Assembly: GCA_947632555.1 (NCBI GenBank)
Contig: CANRPU010000009.1
Coordinates: forward strand, 46,059-110,058
Length of the DNA stretch: 64,000 nucleotides
From: an uncultured Lachnospiraceae bacterium
GTDB taxonomy: Bacteria > Bacillota > Clostridia > Lachnospirales > Lachnospiraceae
Direction of reading: 5' to 3'
Part shown: positions 1 to 9,585 of the stretch, piece after piece
Layout: each line of letters begins with the position of its first letter
Numbering within the stretch: position 1 is the stretch's first letter
Translations under genes and position numbers: made by a program
Notes under the pieces: model-generated
The model's database searches: none
What the model was told of the DNA's origin: nothing
The model's input: the letters and a program-made list of their open reading frames with translations, nothing else

Positions 1-771
1 GGCATGATATACGCGGGAAAGCCCTGCTCCGACGTCAACAAAGCGGTTTTTACCGCGGTGCTGCCTGCCATTCTGATCACTTTGGGCTGCGTTCTCGTGG
101 TCATTTTGATCTCCGCTTCCTATACATACAAGCTGACCAGTTCGCTGCAGAAGATCCGTACTTTCCTTTCCAAGGTTTCCACGGGCAATCTGGGAGTTGA
201 ACTGGACCCGGCAGTATTGCGGCGCGGTGACGAGATCAGTGACATGGGCTATTCCGCCATCTACATGCAGAGTTCCCTGCGCACGCTGGTAGAACAGGAT
301 ACCCTGACGGAGATCAACAACCGCCGTTTCGCGGATAAACACCTGCGGCAGACGCAGGCGCACGCGGATCTCTACGGTTCTACCTTTGTCATCGCCATCG
401 GGGATATTGATTTCTTCAAATCCGTGAACGATACCTACGGGCATGAATGCGGAGATATCGTATTAAAGAAAGTCGCTTATACATTGAAACGGCATATGAC
501 GGGAAAAGGCTTTGTAGCCCGCTGGGGCGGCGAAGAGTTCTTATTCGTCTACGACAACCTTCATCTGGAAGAAGCGCAGCAGCAGACCGAAGCGCTTCTG
601 GCGGAGATCCGGGAACTGGAGATCTTCTATGAAGATACTCCCATCCGCATCACCATGACTTTCGGTCTGGCGGAAGGCGAGGTCGGCACCCGTATCAAGG
701 ACCTGCTCCAGAAAGCGGACAGCCGGCTTTACTACGGCAAGGAACACGGACGAAATCAGGTTGTTATCTAA
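1..771 (+). CDS. Diguanylate cyclase (TM-HAMP-GGDEF), 5' truncated
   Basis: This is the C-terminal part of a membrane-bound diguanylate cyclase that would make c-di-GMP. The reading frame is open to the left edge, so the N-terminus, probably an extracytoplasmic sensor domain, is missing. Visible in order are a transmembrane helix (about residues 17-39 of the visible part), a HAMP-like linker ending in RRGDEISDM, and a GGDEF domain with the active-site motif RWGGEEF. The inhibitory RxxD site usually found a few residues before GGEEF is absent here (the stretch reads MTGKGFVA), so c-di-GMP product inhibition at that site is not expected. pncB follows after 26 nt and may be co-transcribed. The domain call is secure; ligand and physiological output cannot be read from the sequence. 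Confidence 0.88.
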   Translation, partial: GMIYAGKPCSDVNKAVFTAVLPAILITLGCVLVVILISASYTYKLTSSLQKIRTFLSKVSTGNLGVELDPAVLRRGDEISDMGYSAIYMQSSLRTLVEQDTLTEINNRRFADKHLRQTQAHADLYGSTFVIAIGDIDFFKSVNDTYGHECGDIVLKKVAYTLKRHMTGKGFVARWGGEEFLFVYDNLHLEEAQQQTEALLAEIRELEIFYEDTPIRITMTFGLAEGEVGTRIKDLLQKADSRLYYGKEHGRNQVVI

Positions 772-797
772 CGTCTTTATATACAGGAGGAATACTT

Positions 798-2252
798 ATG
801 GCTTCTCGGAACCTGACACTGCTCACGGATCTCTACGAGCTCACCATGATGCAGGGATATTTTAAGAACAAGGACAAAAACGAAACCGTTATCTTTGATG
901 CTTTTTACCGCAATAATCCCTGCGGCGGCGGCTACGCTATCGCCGCAGGCCTGGAACAGGTCATAGATTACATCAAAAATCTGCGCTTTACGGCAGAGGA
1001 TATCGCCTATTTAAGGAGCCTTGGCATCTTTGAAGAGGATTTTCTGCAATATCTGGAGAGCTTCCGTTTCACGGGAGATATTTACGCCATTCCGGAAGGC
1101 AGCGTTATGTTTCCCAGAGAGCCCATGATCAAGGTCATCGCCCCCATCATGCAGGCCCAGCTGGTGGAAACGGCCGTGCTGAACATTCTCAATCATCAAA
1201 GCCTGATCGCCACCAAGGCAGCCAGAGTCTGCTTTGCCGCTCAGGGAGATGGCATTATGGAGTTTGGGCTCCGCCGCGCCCAGGGGCCGGACGCCGGCAC
1301 CTATGGAGCGAGAGCCGCCATTATAGGCGGCTGCATCGGTACCAGCAACGTACTGGCCGGCCAGCTCTTCGACGTGCCTGTCAGCGGCACCCACGCTCAC
1401 AGCTGGATCATGAGTTTCCCCGATGAATATACCGCCTTTAAAACCTACGCGGATATTTATCCTTCCGCCTGCATTCTGCTGGTGGATACCTACGATACCC
1501 TGAAGTCCGGCGTTCCCAACGCCATCCGCGTTTTCCGCGAGATGAGAGAGGCCGGCATTCCCCTGACCAAATACGGCATTCGCCTGGACAGCGGTGACCT
1601 GGCTTATTTGTCCAAAAAAGCCCGGAAGATGCTGGACGAGGCCGGATTCCCGGACGCTGTTATTTCCGCTTCCAACGACCTGGACGAGTTTCTGATCGAC
1701 AGCCTGAAAGTGCAGGGAGCCAAAATTACTTCCTGGGGTGTGGGCACCAACCTGATCACTTCCAAGGACTGCCCTTCCTTTGGCGGCGTTTACAAGCTGG
1801 CTGCCGTACAGGATGGGAACGGCCGTTTTATTCCCAAGATCAAGCTCTCCGAAAACAGTGAAAAAGTCACCAATCCCGGCAACAAGACGATCTACCGCGT
1901 TTATGAAAAGGAATCCGGCAAGATCCGGGCCGATCTGATCTGCCTGGTGGAAGAACGGTTTGACGAGCAGCAGCCTCTGCTTCTCTTCGACCCTCTGGAA
2001 CCTTGGAAGAAAACCCGCCTGGCGGGAGGCAGTTATACGCTGCGTGAGATGCTGGTACCTGTTTTTCAGGGAGGTGAATGCTGCTACACCTCGCCCAAGG
2101 TTATGGATATCCGGGCTCTCTGCCAGAAAGAACTGGACACGCTCTGGCCGGAAACAAGACGTCTGATCAATCCTCATCAGGTCTATGTGGACCTGTCCCA
2201 GAAACTTTATGACATGAAGATACAGCTTTTAAACCAAATGAGCGAAAAATAA
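798..2252 (+). CDS. pncB: Nicotinate phosphoribosyltransferase
   Basis: This cytoplasmic enzyme converts nicotinate and PRPP (with ATP) to nicotinate mononucleotide in the Preiss-Handler NAD salvage pathway. The 484-residue length fits the family. Recognisable family blocks are the N-terminal LLTDLYELTMMQGYF, the central GTHAHSWIM with the catalytic His, and IRLDSGDLAYLSKKAR, part of the phosphate-binding barrel. The ATG is preceded by AGGAGG at a 7-nt spacing. The gene lies just downstream of the diguanylate cyclase and ends at a strong hairpin terminator, so the pair is probably one transcription unit. No truncation or frameshift is seen. Confidence 0.95.
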   Translation: MASRNLTLLTDLYELTMMQGYFKNKDKNETVIFDAFYRNNPCGGGYAIAAGLEQVIDYIKNLRFTAEDIAYLRSLGIFEEDFLQYLESFRFTGDIYAIPEGSVMFPREPMIKVIAPIMQAQLVETAVLNILNHQSLIATKAARVCFAAQGDGIMEFGLRRAQGPDAGTYGARAAIIGGCIGTSNVLAGQLFDVPVSGTHAHSWIMSFPDEYTAFKTYADIYPSACILLVDTYDTLKSGVPNAIRVFREMREAGIPLTKYGIRLDSGDLAYLSKKARKMLDEAGFPDAVISASNDLDEFLIDSLKVQGAKITSWGVGTNLITSKDCPSFGGVYKLAAVQDGNGRFIPKIKLSENSEKVTNPGNKTIYRVYEKESGKIRADLICLVEERFDEQQPLLLFDPLEPWKKTRLAGGSYTLREMLVPVFQGGECCYTSPKVMDIRALCQKELDTLWPETRRLINPHQVYVDLSQKLYDMKIQLLNQMSEK

Positions 2253-2284
2253 AAGCGGCGCGGTGAACCCGCGCTGCTTTTTTC
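2251..2284 (+). terminator. Intrinsic terminator of pncB
   Basis: A GC-rich hairpin with arms agcggcgcgg and ccgcgctgct (one G-U pair), loop around tgaac, is followed by a run of T. It starts right at the pncB stop codon. Confidence 0.85.
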
Positions 2285-2321
2285 TGTCTTTTTCTGTTTT
2301 TTCTGCTCTTACCCGCTTTTC

Positions 2322-2867
2322 TTACTGCTCCATCTGCCTGCCCAGAAATCCCGCGGCCGACATGATCAGTTTATACTCTACCTCGCCCAGCCGTGTCCTG
2401 CCGTCATTCTCCAGCAGCACCACCGCGCCGATCACATCGCCCTCACAGATAATGGGCGTCAGCGCCTCCTGTTCATATTCATCAGCACTTTCTTCCGTTA
2501 CGGGAATAAACTCCTTATCGCCTTTTACCGCGATAATGGTTTCCCGTTCCGTGATCTTCTCTTCCAGCTTTTTGCTGATGCTCTTTCCCAGGAACTGCTT
2601 ATAGCCGCCGCTGACCGCGATAAACTGATCCCTGTCGGCGATCAGGGCCGCGTGCCCCGATACCTGGGAAAGGCTTTCCGCGTACTGCCTGGCAAAAGTT
2701 GTCATCTCTCCGATAGGAGAATATTTTTTGAGGATGATCTCACCCTCTCTGTCCGTGAAAATTTCCAGAGGGTCACTCTCCCTGATACGCAGCGTCCTTC
2801 GGATTTCCTTGGGTATTACAATACGTCCGAGGTCGTCGATCCTTCTGACAATCCCTGTTGCTTTCAT
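2322..2867 (-). CDS. spoVT: SpoVT-like AbrB/GAF transcriptional regulator
   Basis: This is a 181-residue transcription factor resembling Bacillus SpoVT, which tunes sigma-G-dependent genes in the forespore. The N-terminus (MKATGIVRRIDDLGRIVIPK) is an AbrB-type swapped-hairpin DNA-binding domain. After a linker, the C-terminal half (from about residue 55) is a degenerate GAF domain typical of SpoVT. The chosen ATG has GGAGG nine bases upstream; an in-frame upstream ATG would add nine unconserved residues and lacks such a site. Length is close to B. subtilis SpoVT (178). It is convergent with pncB and lies downstream of the chemoreceptor gene. Its presence suggests a spore-forming lineage, although SpoVT-like proteins also occur in relatives with reduced sporulation. 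Confidence 0.9.
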   Translation of the reverse strand: MKATGIVRRIDDLGRIVIPKEIRRTLRIRESDPLEIFTDREGEIILKKYSPIGEMTTFARQYAESLSQVSGHAALIADRDQFIAVSGGYKQFLGKSISKKLEEKITERETIIAVKGDKEFIPVTEESADEYEQEALTPIICEGDVIGAVVLLENDGRTRLGEVEYKLIMSAAGFLGRQMEQ

Positions 2868-2957
2868 ATAAAAATTCCTCCGTCTGTCATGCATGATATT
2901 TTTCCATTATTATCTGTAAACGGTGGAATTTTATACCTCGGTTTTCCCCGTGGATTT

Positions 2958-4661
2958 TTATAATTTGAATACGGACATAGTCTTATCCAGCTCTTCCGCT
3001 ACGGACTTTAAGCCGCCGGCCTGGTCCGCCATACCGGCAACGATATTCCCAACCTCGGTAGCGGAAGCCGATGTTTCCTGGGTACTGGCCGCGTTCTGCT
3101 GCGCGATCGCCGTCAGGTTCTGCACCACGTCCACCACATTGATACGCGCTTTGTCCAGCTTCTCGATATCGTCCGCAATGGACTGAATGCTTTCCGTAGA
3201 AATATCCATGCCCTTTTTCACTTCTCTGAAAGCGCTGTCCGTTTTATCCACATTGGCGCTCTGCTGTACAATGATGTCCTTGACCCCGTCCATGGTGGCC
3301 ACCGCTTCTTCGGAATCCCGGATCAGGGAATCTATGATCTCCTCTATCTGTCTTGCGGATTCGTTGGACTGTTCCGCAAGTTTCTGTATCTGAGAAGCCA
3401 CTACCGCGAAGCCTCTTCCCTGTTCTCCCGCTCTGGCCGCCTCAATGGACGCGTTCAGGGACAGAAGATTGGTTTCCTCCGCGATGGAGCTTATCATCGT
3501 AGTCGCTTCCCGAATCTTAAGGGCGGACTCATTGGTCGTATGCGTCTGCTCATAGATCTTGTCAATGGCTTCCTGGGTCCTGATATTGGTGTCATTCAGC
3601 TGTTTCAGCGTATTCATGGCTTCCACACTGGCCTGCTGCATGGTTTCCGCGTTGTCATTGAGCTTCTCTACCCGGCTGCCCACTTCTTCCACCATATTGC
3701 CGATCAGGATCACGTTTTCCGTAGCTTTCTGGGTTTCCTCAGCCTGGGAGCTGGCACCGTCCGCGATCTCTCCGATGGCTCTTTCTACCTGCTCCACGGT
3801 TTCATTGCTGTTGACGGCACCCTGATTCAGCGTATCCGCCGCGCTATAAAGATGCCCGCTCTGCTCCTTGATCCGCGCGGAAACCTGTACCAGTTCCTGC
3901 CGCAGGGAAGAAATGGCGCGGCTCATATGCCCGGACTCGTCCCGCCGCCTGTTTAATTTTTCCTGCGTGGCATCCGGCCTGAAATCCAGCCCGGCCAGCC
4001 TGCGCACCGTGCCTGTCAGCATATTGATCGGCTTGATGACCAGTTTCGCCAGTACGAATCCGACCGCGCCGCAGATGAGGAGCACCGCGGCTCCCGCGAT
4101 CCAGATGATGCCCATGGTTTCCGTTACCGGCTGGAATATCTCTTTTTCATCCGCGGAGATCACCAGAATATAACCGCCGCTTTTGCCCACATAGTAGGAA
4201 GCGTACTTGATGCTGCCCCTGTAATCATAGGTTACGATACCCGGTTCCGGTACCTTTCCCGAGGCCAGCTCCTCTACCAGACCTTTTACCACCTCATTTT
4301 CCACAGGCTGTCCGATCTTATCCGCCGTAGGATGATAGAGCATGATGCCCGCGCCGTCCGTTACATACGCGTAACTGGAATCCGCTCCTTTGATGCCGAC
4401 GCCCTGAAACATTCCTTCCAGCGCGGCCGGTGAAAGCGCCTGCATGGTCCCCGCTGTAGCCACCTCTTTCTCCAGCGCCTCGCCGTGAACTACCGCCATA
4501 TCGTACATATAGTTTTCCGCGTTGGCGGAAACCAGATTCCGTATTCTTGGCAGAAAGATCAATACCAGGATCACCCAGGTTACCACCACTCCCGTGATAA
4601 TGCTCCAGACTACTTTCAATACCATGGAGTGTATAAAGCCGACTTTTCCTTTTTTGTCCAT
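2958..4661 (-). CDS. Methyl-accepting chemotaxis protein (Cache-HAMP-MA)
   Basis: This is a 567-residue transmembrane chemoreceptor. A first membrane helix (about residues 10-33) is followed by an extracytoplasmic Cache-type sensor region (about 35-175, with [19 protein letters not shown]), a second membrane helix (about 182-206), a HAMP domain and a long cytoplasmic signalling coiled coil. The hairpin tip contains the conserved block [20 protein letters not shown] that contacts CheA and CheW. There is no C-terminal CheR-tethering pentapeptide. The ATG has GGAGGGG eight bases upstream, and a sigma-A-like promoter lies just before it. No chemotaxis kinase genes are in the window, so the receptor is an orphan here. 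Ligand unknown. Confidence 0.94.
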   Translation of the reverse strand: MDKKGKVGFIHSMVLKVVWSIITGVVVTWVILVLIFLPRIRNLVSANAENYMYDMAVVHGEALEKEVATAGTMQALSPAALEGMFQGVGIKGADSSYAYVTDGAGIMLYHPTADKIGQPVENEVVKGLVEELASGKVPEPGIVTYDYRGSIKYASYYVGKSGGYILVISADEKEIFQPVTETMGIIWIAGAAVLLICGAVGFVLAKLVIKPINMLTGTVRRLAGLDFRPDATQEKLNRRRDESGHMSRAISSLRQELVQVSARIKEQSGHLYSAADTLNQGAVNSNETVEQVERAIGEIADGASSQAEETQKATENVILIGNMVEEVGSRVEKLNDNAETMQQASVEAMNTLKQLNDTNIRTQEAIDKIYEQTHTTNESALKIREATTMISSIAEETNLLSLNASIEAARAGEQGRGFAVVASQIQKLAEQSNESARQIEEIIDSLIRDSEEAVATMDGVKDIIVQQSANVDKTDSAFREVKKGMDISTESIQSIADDIEKLDKARINVVDVVQNLTAIAQQNAASTQETSASATEVGNIVAGMADQAGGLKSVAEELDKTMSVFKL

Positions 4662-4705
4662 GTTACCCCTCCGTCCCTTTTGTAAAAGTATAAATATGAT
4701 GAATC

Positions 4706-4734
4706 ATTATAGCATTTTTCCGCGCTTTTCACAA
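4706..4734 (-). promoter_or_regulatory. Sigma-A-type promoter of the chemoreceptor gene
   Basis: On the minus strand TTGTGA (plus 4729-4734) is separated by 17 nt from TATAAT (plus 4706-4711), 45 bp upstream of the chemoreceptor start codon. Confidence 0.65.
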
Positions 4735-4737
4735 GCG

Positions 4738-5760
4738 TCATCTGTCCATTTCCGGCGTCTTTCCGCTCATTTTATGTTCCCTGATGATCCCTTCTATCTC
4801 CTTTAGATCCGTGTACAGCAGATCACCCGGAATGGTGTTTTTGAGGGATCCGGTGGCATTGCCGTATTCCAGCGCCCGCAGGCAGTCCCCCTCATGGGAC
4901 AGCAGGCCGTACAGCACGCCGGAAATATAGGCATCGCCGCTGCCGATCCTGTCCACCACTTCGATGTCCGCGTACGGCGCTTCTTCATAAAAAGCATCCT
5001 CGTCCGCGTTGTAGATGATGGAGCCGAAAGTATGCCGCTTCGGGCTGTGCACGATACGCTGCGTGGAAGCCACGATGGAGATCGGATATTCCCGCGTAAA
5101 GCTCTTCATCATGCTCCGGACATCCCCCTCCTTTAAAAAGGTGAGTCTGGCCGTATCCTCCGAGCAGAAAAAAATATCCACATAAGGGAGAATGGTTTCG
5201 ATGCAGGCCTTCGCCTCCGCGCCGCTCCAGAGATTTCCTCTGAAGTTCACGTCGAAGGAGATCAGGGTGCCCTGCTCCTTGAACCGCTTTATCATCTCTA
5301 CTGCCGTTTCCCGGCATTTCGGGCTTAAGGCCAGCGTGATCCCGCTGGTATGGAAACATCTGGCGGATCGGTAAACTTCCGGAGGATAATCGAAAATGTC
5401 TATTTTATTGATGGAAGTATTTTTCCTGTCATACACGATACGGGGTTTCCTGGGATACGCTCCGCTCTCATAATAATACACGCCCAGCCTGGCATCCTTT
5501 TCTCCGTCATATACCAGATAATCGTCGCTGACCCCGCACTGACGCACTTTATTTTTCATGTAGGTGCCAAGATCATTGGCCGGCAGCTTGGACATGATCC
5601 CGCAGCGCAGCCCCAGCATGGCGGAACCCGCTATCACGTTCATTTCCGCGCCCCCCGCCTGTTTGCCGAAGGTGTCGCTTCTGGTAATCCTTTCGTTATC
5701 CGGCGGTGACAGCCGAAGCAGCAATTCCCCCAAAGACACCAGATCAAATTCTTTTGCCAT
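4738..5760 (-). CDS. PfkB-family carbohydrate kinase (KdgK-like)
   Basis: This is a 340-residue ribokinase-family (PfkB) sugar kinase, most like 2-keto-3-deoxygluconate kinases. The first PfkB signature is seen near residues 35-60 (GKQAGGAEMNVIAGSAMLG). The C-terminal signature DRIGSGDAYISGVLYGL contains the anion-hole GSGD with the catalytic Asp. The start was set at MAKEFDLVSLGE because GGAGGGAG stands directly upstream; further-upstream in-frame codons give non-conserved sequence. It is preceded on the same strand by a 33-residue small gene with its own terminator, so it probably has a separate promoter. No KDG aldolase or uronate genes are nearby, so the substrate (KDG, fructose or another ketose) remains open. 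Confidence 0.85.
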   Translation of the reverse strand: MAKEFDLVSLGELLLRLSPPDNERITRSDTFGKQAGGAEMNVIAGSAMLGLRCGIMSKLPANDLGTYMKNKVRQCGVSDDYLVYDGEKDARLGVYYYESGAYPRKPRIVYDRKNTSINKIDIFDYPPEVYRSARCFHTSGITLALSPKCRETAVEMIKRFKEQGTLISFDVNFRGNLWSGAEAKACIETILPYVDIFFCSEDTARLTFLKEGDVRSMMKSFTREYPISIVASTQRIVHSPKRHTFGSIIYNADEDAFYEEAPYADIEVVDRIGSGDAYISGVLYGLLSHEGDCLRALEYGNATGSLKNTIPGDLLYTDLKEIEGIIREHKMSGKTPEMDR

Positions 5761-5842
5761 ACTCTCCCTCCTTATCCTCCAAACTTCACGGGTACTTGTA
5801 TTTCCTGCTTTCAGCATATCATAATCCCCGGGCCGCGTAAAG

Positions 5843-5874
5843 AAAAAAACACCGGTTAAGCAGCGCTTAACCGG
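5843..5874 (-). terminator. Terminator overlapping the stop codon of the 33-aa gene
   Basis: A perfect 10-bp stem (ccggttaagc / gcttaaccgg, plus 5852-5874) is followed on the minus strand by a T run. The TAA stop of the small gene upstream lies inside the first arm. Confidence 0.85.
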
Positions 5875-5968
5875 CAACGTACTCCTCATAATCTTCCTCG
5901 CTGGCAAACAGGATATAAACGCCTTCCACATATCCCATATAGCCGCTGGCTGTTGTATAACCTTTCAT
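5867..5968 (-). CDS. Small protein, 33 residues, function unknown
   Basis: A very short gene encodes a 33-residue protein beginning MKGYTTASGYMGYVEGVY and ending EEDYEEYVAG. Support comes from a good ribosome-binding site (GGGAGG eight bases before ATG) and a perfect intrinsic terminator starting at the stop codon, so it looks like a complete monocistronic unit. The protein is rich in Tyr and Gly, acidic at the C-terminus, and has no obvious membrane segment. The motif GYMGYVEGVYILF followed by SEEDYEEY looks like a compact beta-hairpin plus helix. I do not recognise a named family. It lies between mfd and the PfkB kinase, on the same strand as both. Confidence 0.7.
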   Translation of the reverse strand: MKGYTTASGYMGYVEGVYILFASEEDYEEYVAG

Positions 5969-6048
5969 GACCGCTGCCTCCCTTTCAGAATCCTTATGAA
6001 CTGTTCTGAAGAAAGGATAGCATTCAGTCAGTACAATAAACCGTACTT

Positions 6049-9000
6049 TTAATTTGGGGTCCCCACAAGCAGCGCCGTCATTTCTTTCAGCAGCTCCTCC
6101 GTATCCGCAAGCAGCAGTTCCGCATCTTTTTCCACCAGTCCCGTCCTGCGGTACCGGTATGTGAAAAAGGGATTCCCATAGGCGGTGAAAAGCAGTCTGT
6201 TTCCGTACTTTTTCAGCAGCGCCGGAACTCCCGCGGGATCCAGCGGCGCATCCGCTTTAAAAGTAAAAATGATCTTTTCGTCCTTGCCTTTGATCTCTGT
6301 CATATACAGCATATGCGCGGCCACCCGTATGAGCGCGATGCGGAGCAGATTGTCCACGGATTTCGGAACGGCGCCGAAACGGTCCAGCAGCTCATCCATC
6401 ATATCTTCCCGCTCTTTTTCGTTTTCAATGCCCGCGATCCTCTTATAGATATCCAGTTTCTGCACTTCATTCACAATATATTCGGGAGGAATGAACGCGT
6501 CCACGTCCATATCCACCACGGTGGCGAAATCTTCCAGCGCGGCCTCTCCTTTCAGGTTTTTCACGGCCTCGTTGAGCATTTTGCAGTACAGGTCATATCC
6601 TACCGCCTCCATGTGTCCATGCTGCAGTTTTCCCAGAAGATTGCCCGCGCCGCGGATCTCAAGATCGCGCATGGCGATCTTGAACCCGCTTCCCAGTTCC
6701 GTAAATTCCCGGATGGCCGCCAGACGCTTCTCCGCCGTTTCCTTTAACATTTTGTCCCGCTTGTACATCAGAAAGGCATACGCCGTCCTGTTCGAGCGTC
6801 CCACTCTGCCGCGCAGCTGGTAAAGCTGGGCCAACCCCATGCTGTCGGAATCGTGAATGATCATCGTATTGACGTTGGAAATATCCAGTCCGGTTTCTAT
6901 GATGGTAGTGGATACCAGCACATCAATTTCCCCGTTTATGAAATCATACATGATCCGCTCCAGTTCCTGTTCCTTCATCTGCCCATGGGCAAACGCCACC
7001 TCCGCTTCCGGTACCAGCTTTTTGATGGAAGCAGTGATATCCGCGATATTGCTGACACGGTTGTAGACATAGTATACCTGTCCTTCCCTGGCAAGCTCAC
7101 GGGCGATGGCCTCCCGCACCATCTCTTCGTTATATTCCATAACATAGGTCTGAATGGGCTGTCTGTCCTCCGGCGCCTCCTCCAGTACGCTCATATCGCG
7201 AATACCGATCAGGCTCATGTGCAGGGTACGGGGAATGGGGGTGGCGGTCAGGGTCAGCACGTCCACATTTTCCTTCAGCTTTTTGATCTTCTCTTTGTGG
7301 GCCACGCCAAAGCGCTGTTCCTCGTCAATGATCAGCAGACCCAGATCTTTAAAGGCCACGTCGGCGGACAGCACCCGATGGGTGCCGATCACGATATCCA
7401 CCATGCCCTTTTTCAGTCCTTCTATGGTTTTCTTCTGTTCCGCGGCGCTGCGGAAACGGGAAAGCAGTTCCACCTTTACGGGAAAATCCTTCATCCGCTG
7501 GGTAAAGGTTCCAAAGTGCTGCTGGGCCAGAATGGTGGTGGGCACCAGATATACCACCTGTTTGCCGTCCTGCACAGCCTTAAAAGCGGCTCTGATCGCT
7601 ATTTCGGTTTTGCCGTAGCCCACATCGCCGCAGATCAGTCTGTCCATGATCTTTCCGCTTTCCATATCCGCCTTGGTATCGGCAATGGCCGCCAGCTGGT
7701 CCTCCGTTTCCTCAAAGGGGAACATTTCCTCAAATTCCTTCTGCCACACGGTATCCGGGCCGTATCGGAATCCCTCCGCCTGCTGCCGGACCGCGTACAG
7801 TTCCACCAGGTCTTTCGCCACCTCGTTCACGGCAGTGCGCACTCTGGCCTTGGTCTTGTTCCATTCCTGGCTGCCCAGCTTATTTAATTTGGGCGTTTTG
7901 GAATCCGCGGAAGCATACTTCTGGATCACGTCCAGCCCGGTAGCGGGAATGTAGAGATTTCCCCCGTCACGGTACTCTATCTTCAAATAGTCCTTGACAA
8001 CCTTTTCTACCTCTACCTTTTCGATACCGCGGTAGATCCCCAGCCCGTGGCTTTCATGCACCACGTAATCCCCTATCCGCAGCTCGTTGAAGTCCTTGAT
8101 CTTCTGTCCCTCGTAACGGGGCTTTTTCTTCTTTTTCTTCCTTCCCGCCCCGAAGATATCCGTTTCGGAAAGTACCACGAATTTTAAAAGAGGATACTCA
8201 AATCCCTTTGACACATGGCCGTAGCAGGTCAGGACTTCCCCCTGCATGACCTGCCGCTCCGGGTTCTCGGTATACACCGCCGAGATCTCCTCTTCCCGCA
8301 GATCCTCCGCCAGTCTTCTGGCCCTGGTGCGGGAGCCGGACAGCAGCAGCACCCTGTATCCGTACTTTTTATAGCGTTTCAGGTCCCTGACCAGGGACTC
8401 GAAACTGTTATTATAGGAAGAAAGGCTTCTGACCTGCAGATCAAAGCGCCGCCTCGCCTGGATCAGGGGGCTTTTTAACTCCATGGCGGCCAGGGTGATA
8501 AAGCCGGTCCCGCGCAGCATGGCGGCCACTTCCTCTTTACTGTAAAGCAGATCCATCTGACCGGAAAGAATATATCCCTTTTCCGCCCGGCTGCTCATAC
8601 TCTCGCGAAACTCCTGTTCCACCGCTTCCGCCTGCTCTCTGATACGCGCAGGCTCATCCAGAAAGATCCCGCAGTCCGCGGGCAGGATCTTCAGCAGGCT
8701 CCCTGTTTCCTGTTCCGGATAAAAATAACGGATATAGCCCTCCAGCAGGGAGTAATCCTGAAATTCCAGCACCTGCTCCCGCAGCTGTTTTATCTGGGTC
8801 ACTATCCGGTGAGCCTCCTCCGTTTGGAAACGCGCCCTGAAATACGCTTCCCGCTCCGCGGCTTCTTTGGAAAGCCTGTCAAATCCCTTCCGGAGAGCTT
8901 CTTCGGAAAGCACAAATTCCAAAGCCGGATAGATGCGCAGGGAAGAAAGCTGCTCCATGGAGCGCTGGCTCAGCGCGTCAAAGCTGCGCATGGATTCTAT

Positions 9001-9585
9001 TTCATCTCCCCATAACTCTATCCGGTACGGATTTTCTTCCGTTACGTCAAAGATATCCACTATGCCGCCGCGGACCGAAAACTGCCCGGGCGCTTCCACC
9101 TGAAAGCTTTTCTCATAGCCCATCGCCGTCAGCTTTTTCGCCAGCGCGCCTTCCTCAAGCGGCGTCCGCTTCTCCACGAAAAGAGTGTCTTCCGGTTTCC
9201 AGACCACCTGAGGCGTCATCAGCGCCGCCATGGTTGTCACCAGCGTAAAGGGACGTCCCTCCATAACGCGGCGCAGCGCCTTTATCCTCTCTGTGGTCAG
9301 TTCGTTTCCATGGATATCCGCCTGAAAAAAGATCAGGTCCTTGGCAGGATAGAGCATCACGTTTCTGTCATAGAACTGATACTCTTCATAGATCTCCCGC
9401 GCCCGCAGATCGCTGTAGGTAACGATGACCCGGTATTTAAAATGCTGTCCAAGACCATATACCATGTGCAGCTTCTGCGCGTCCACGCAGCCGGTCAGCG
9501 CCAGAGGCTGTCCCCGCCTGATCAGTTGTTCCATTTCCTCATACTCTGCCATTTCACGCAGAGGTGCCAACAATGCCTGCATCAT
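6049..9585 (-). CDS. mfd: Transcription-repair coupling factor Mfd
   Basis: This 1178-residue DNA translocase removes RNA polymerase stalled at lesions and recruits UvrA for transcription-coupled repair. The N-terminal UvrB-like module is followed by the RNA-polymerase-interacting domain (region with DYVVHESHGLGIYRG, typical of the CarD-like RID). Next comes a RecG-like helicase core with Walker A GDVGYGKTEIA near residue 653, the DEEQ box IIDEEQRFGV, and motif VI QLRGRVGRS. A C-terminal TRCF domain contains DFIPPEYI-like sequence (here DAFIPPEYI). Length matches the family (about 1150-1180). The start ATG overlaps the stop of pth (ATGA), so translation is probably coupled. Confidence 0.97.
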   Translation of the reverse strand: MMQALLAPLREMAEYEEMEQLIRRGQPLALTGCVDAQKLHMVYGLGQHFKYRVIVTYSDLRAREIYEEYQFYDRNVMLYPAKDLIFFQADIHGNELTTERIKALRRVMEGRPFTLVTTMAALMTPQVVWKPEDTLFVEKRTPLEEGALAKKLTAMGYEKSFQVEAPGQFSVRGGIVDIFDVTEENPYRIELWGDEIESMRSFDALSQRSMEQLSSLRIYPALEFVLSEEALRKGFDRLSKEAAEREAYFRARFQTEEAHRIVTQIKQLREQVLEFQDYSLLEGYIRYFYPEQETGSLLKILPADCGIFLDEPARIREQAEAVEQEFRESMSSRAEKGYILSGQMDLLYSKEEVAAMLRGTGFITLAAMELKSPLIQARRRFDLQVRSLSSYNNSFESLVRDLKRYKKYGYRVLLLSGSRTRARRLAEDLREEEISAVYTENPERQVMQGEVLTCYGHVSKGFEYPLLKFVVLSETDIFGAGRKKKKKKPRYEGQKIKDFNELRIGDYVVHESHGLGIYRGIEKVEVEKVVKDYLKIEYRDGGNLYIPATGLDVIQKYASADSKTPKLNKLGSQEWNKTKARVRTAVNEVAKDLVELYAVRQQAEGFRYGPDTVWQKEFEEMFPFEETEDQLAAIADTKADMESGKIMDRLICGDVGYGKTEIAIRAAFKAVQDGKQVVYLVPTTILAQQHFGTFTQRMKDFPVKVELLSRFRSAAEQKKTIEGLKKGMVDIVIGTHRVLSADVAFKDLGLLIIDEEQRFGVAHKEKIKKLKENVDVLTLTATPIPRTLHMSLIGIRDMSVLEEAPEDRQPIQTYVMEYNEEMVREAIARELAREGQVYYVYNRVSNIADITASIKKLVPEAEVAFAHGQMKEQELERIMYDFINGEIDVLVSTTIIETGLDISNVNTMIIHDSDSMGLAQLYQLRGRVGRSNRTAYAFLMYKRDKMLKETAEKRLAAIREFTELGSGFKIAMRDLEIRGAGNLLGKLQHGHMEAVGYDLYCKMLNEAVKNLKGEAALEDFATVVDMDVDAFIPPEYIVNEVQKLDIYKRIAGIENEKEREDMMDELLDRFGAVPKSVDNLLRIALIRVAAHMLYMTEIKGKDEKIIFTFKADAPLDPAGVPALLKKYGNRLLFTAYGNPFFTYRYRRTGLVEKDAELLLADTEELLKEMTALLVGTPN

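Noticed and set aside
1011..2177. 388-codon minus-strand frame opposite pncB
   Set aside because: Antisense of a clear enzyme gene; no motif or ribosome-binding site.
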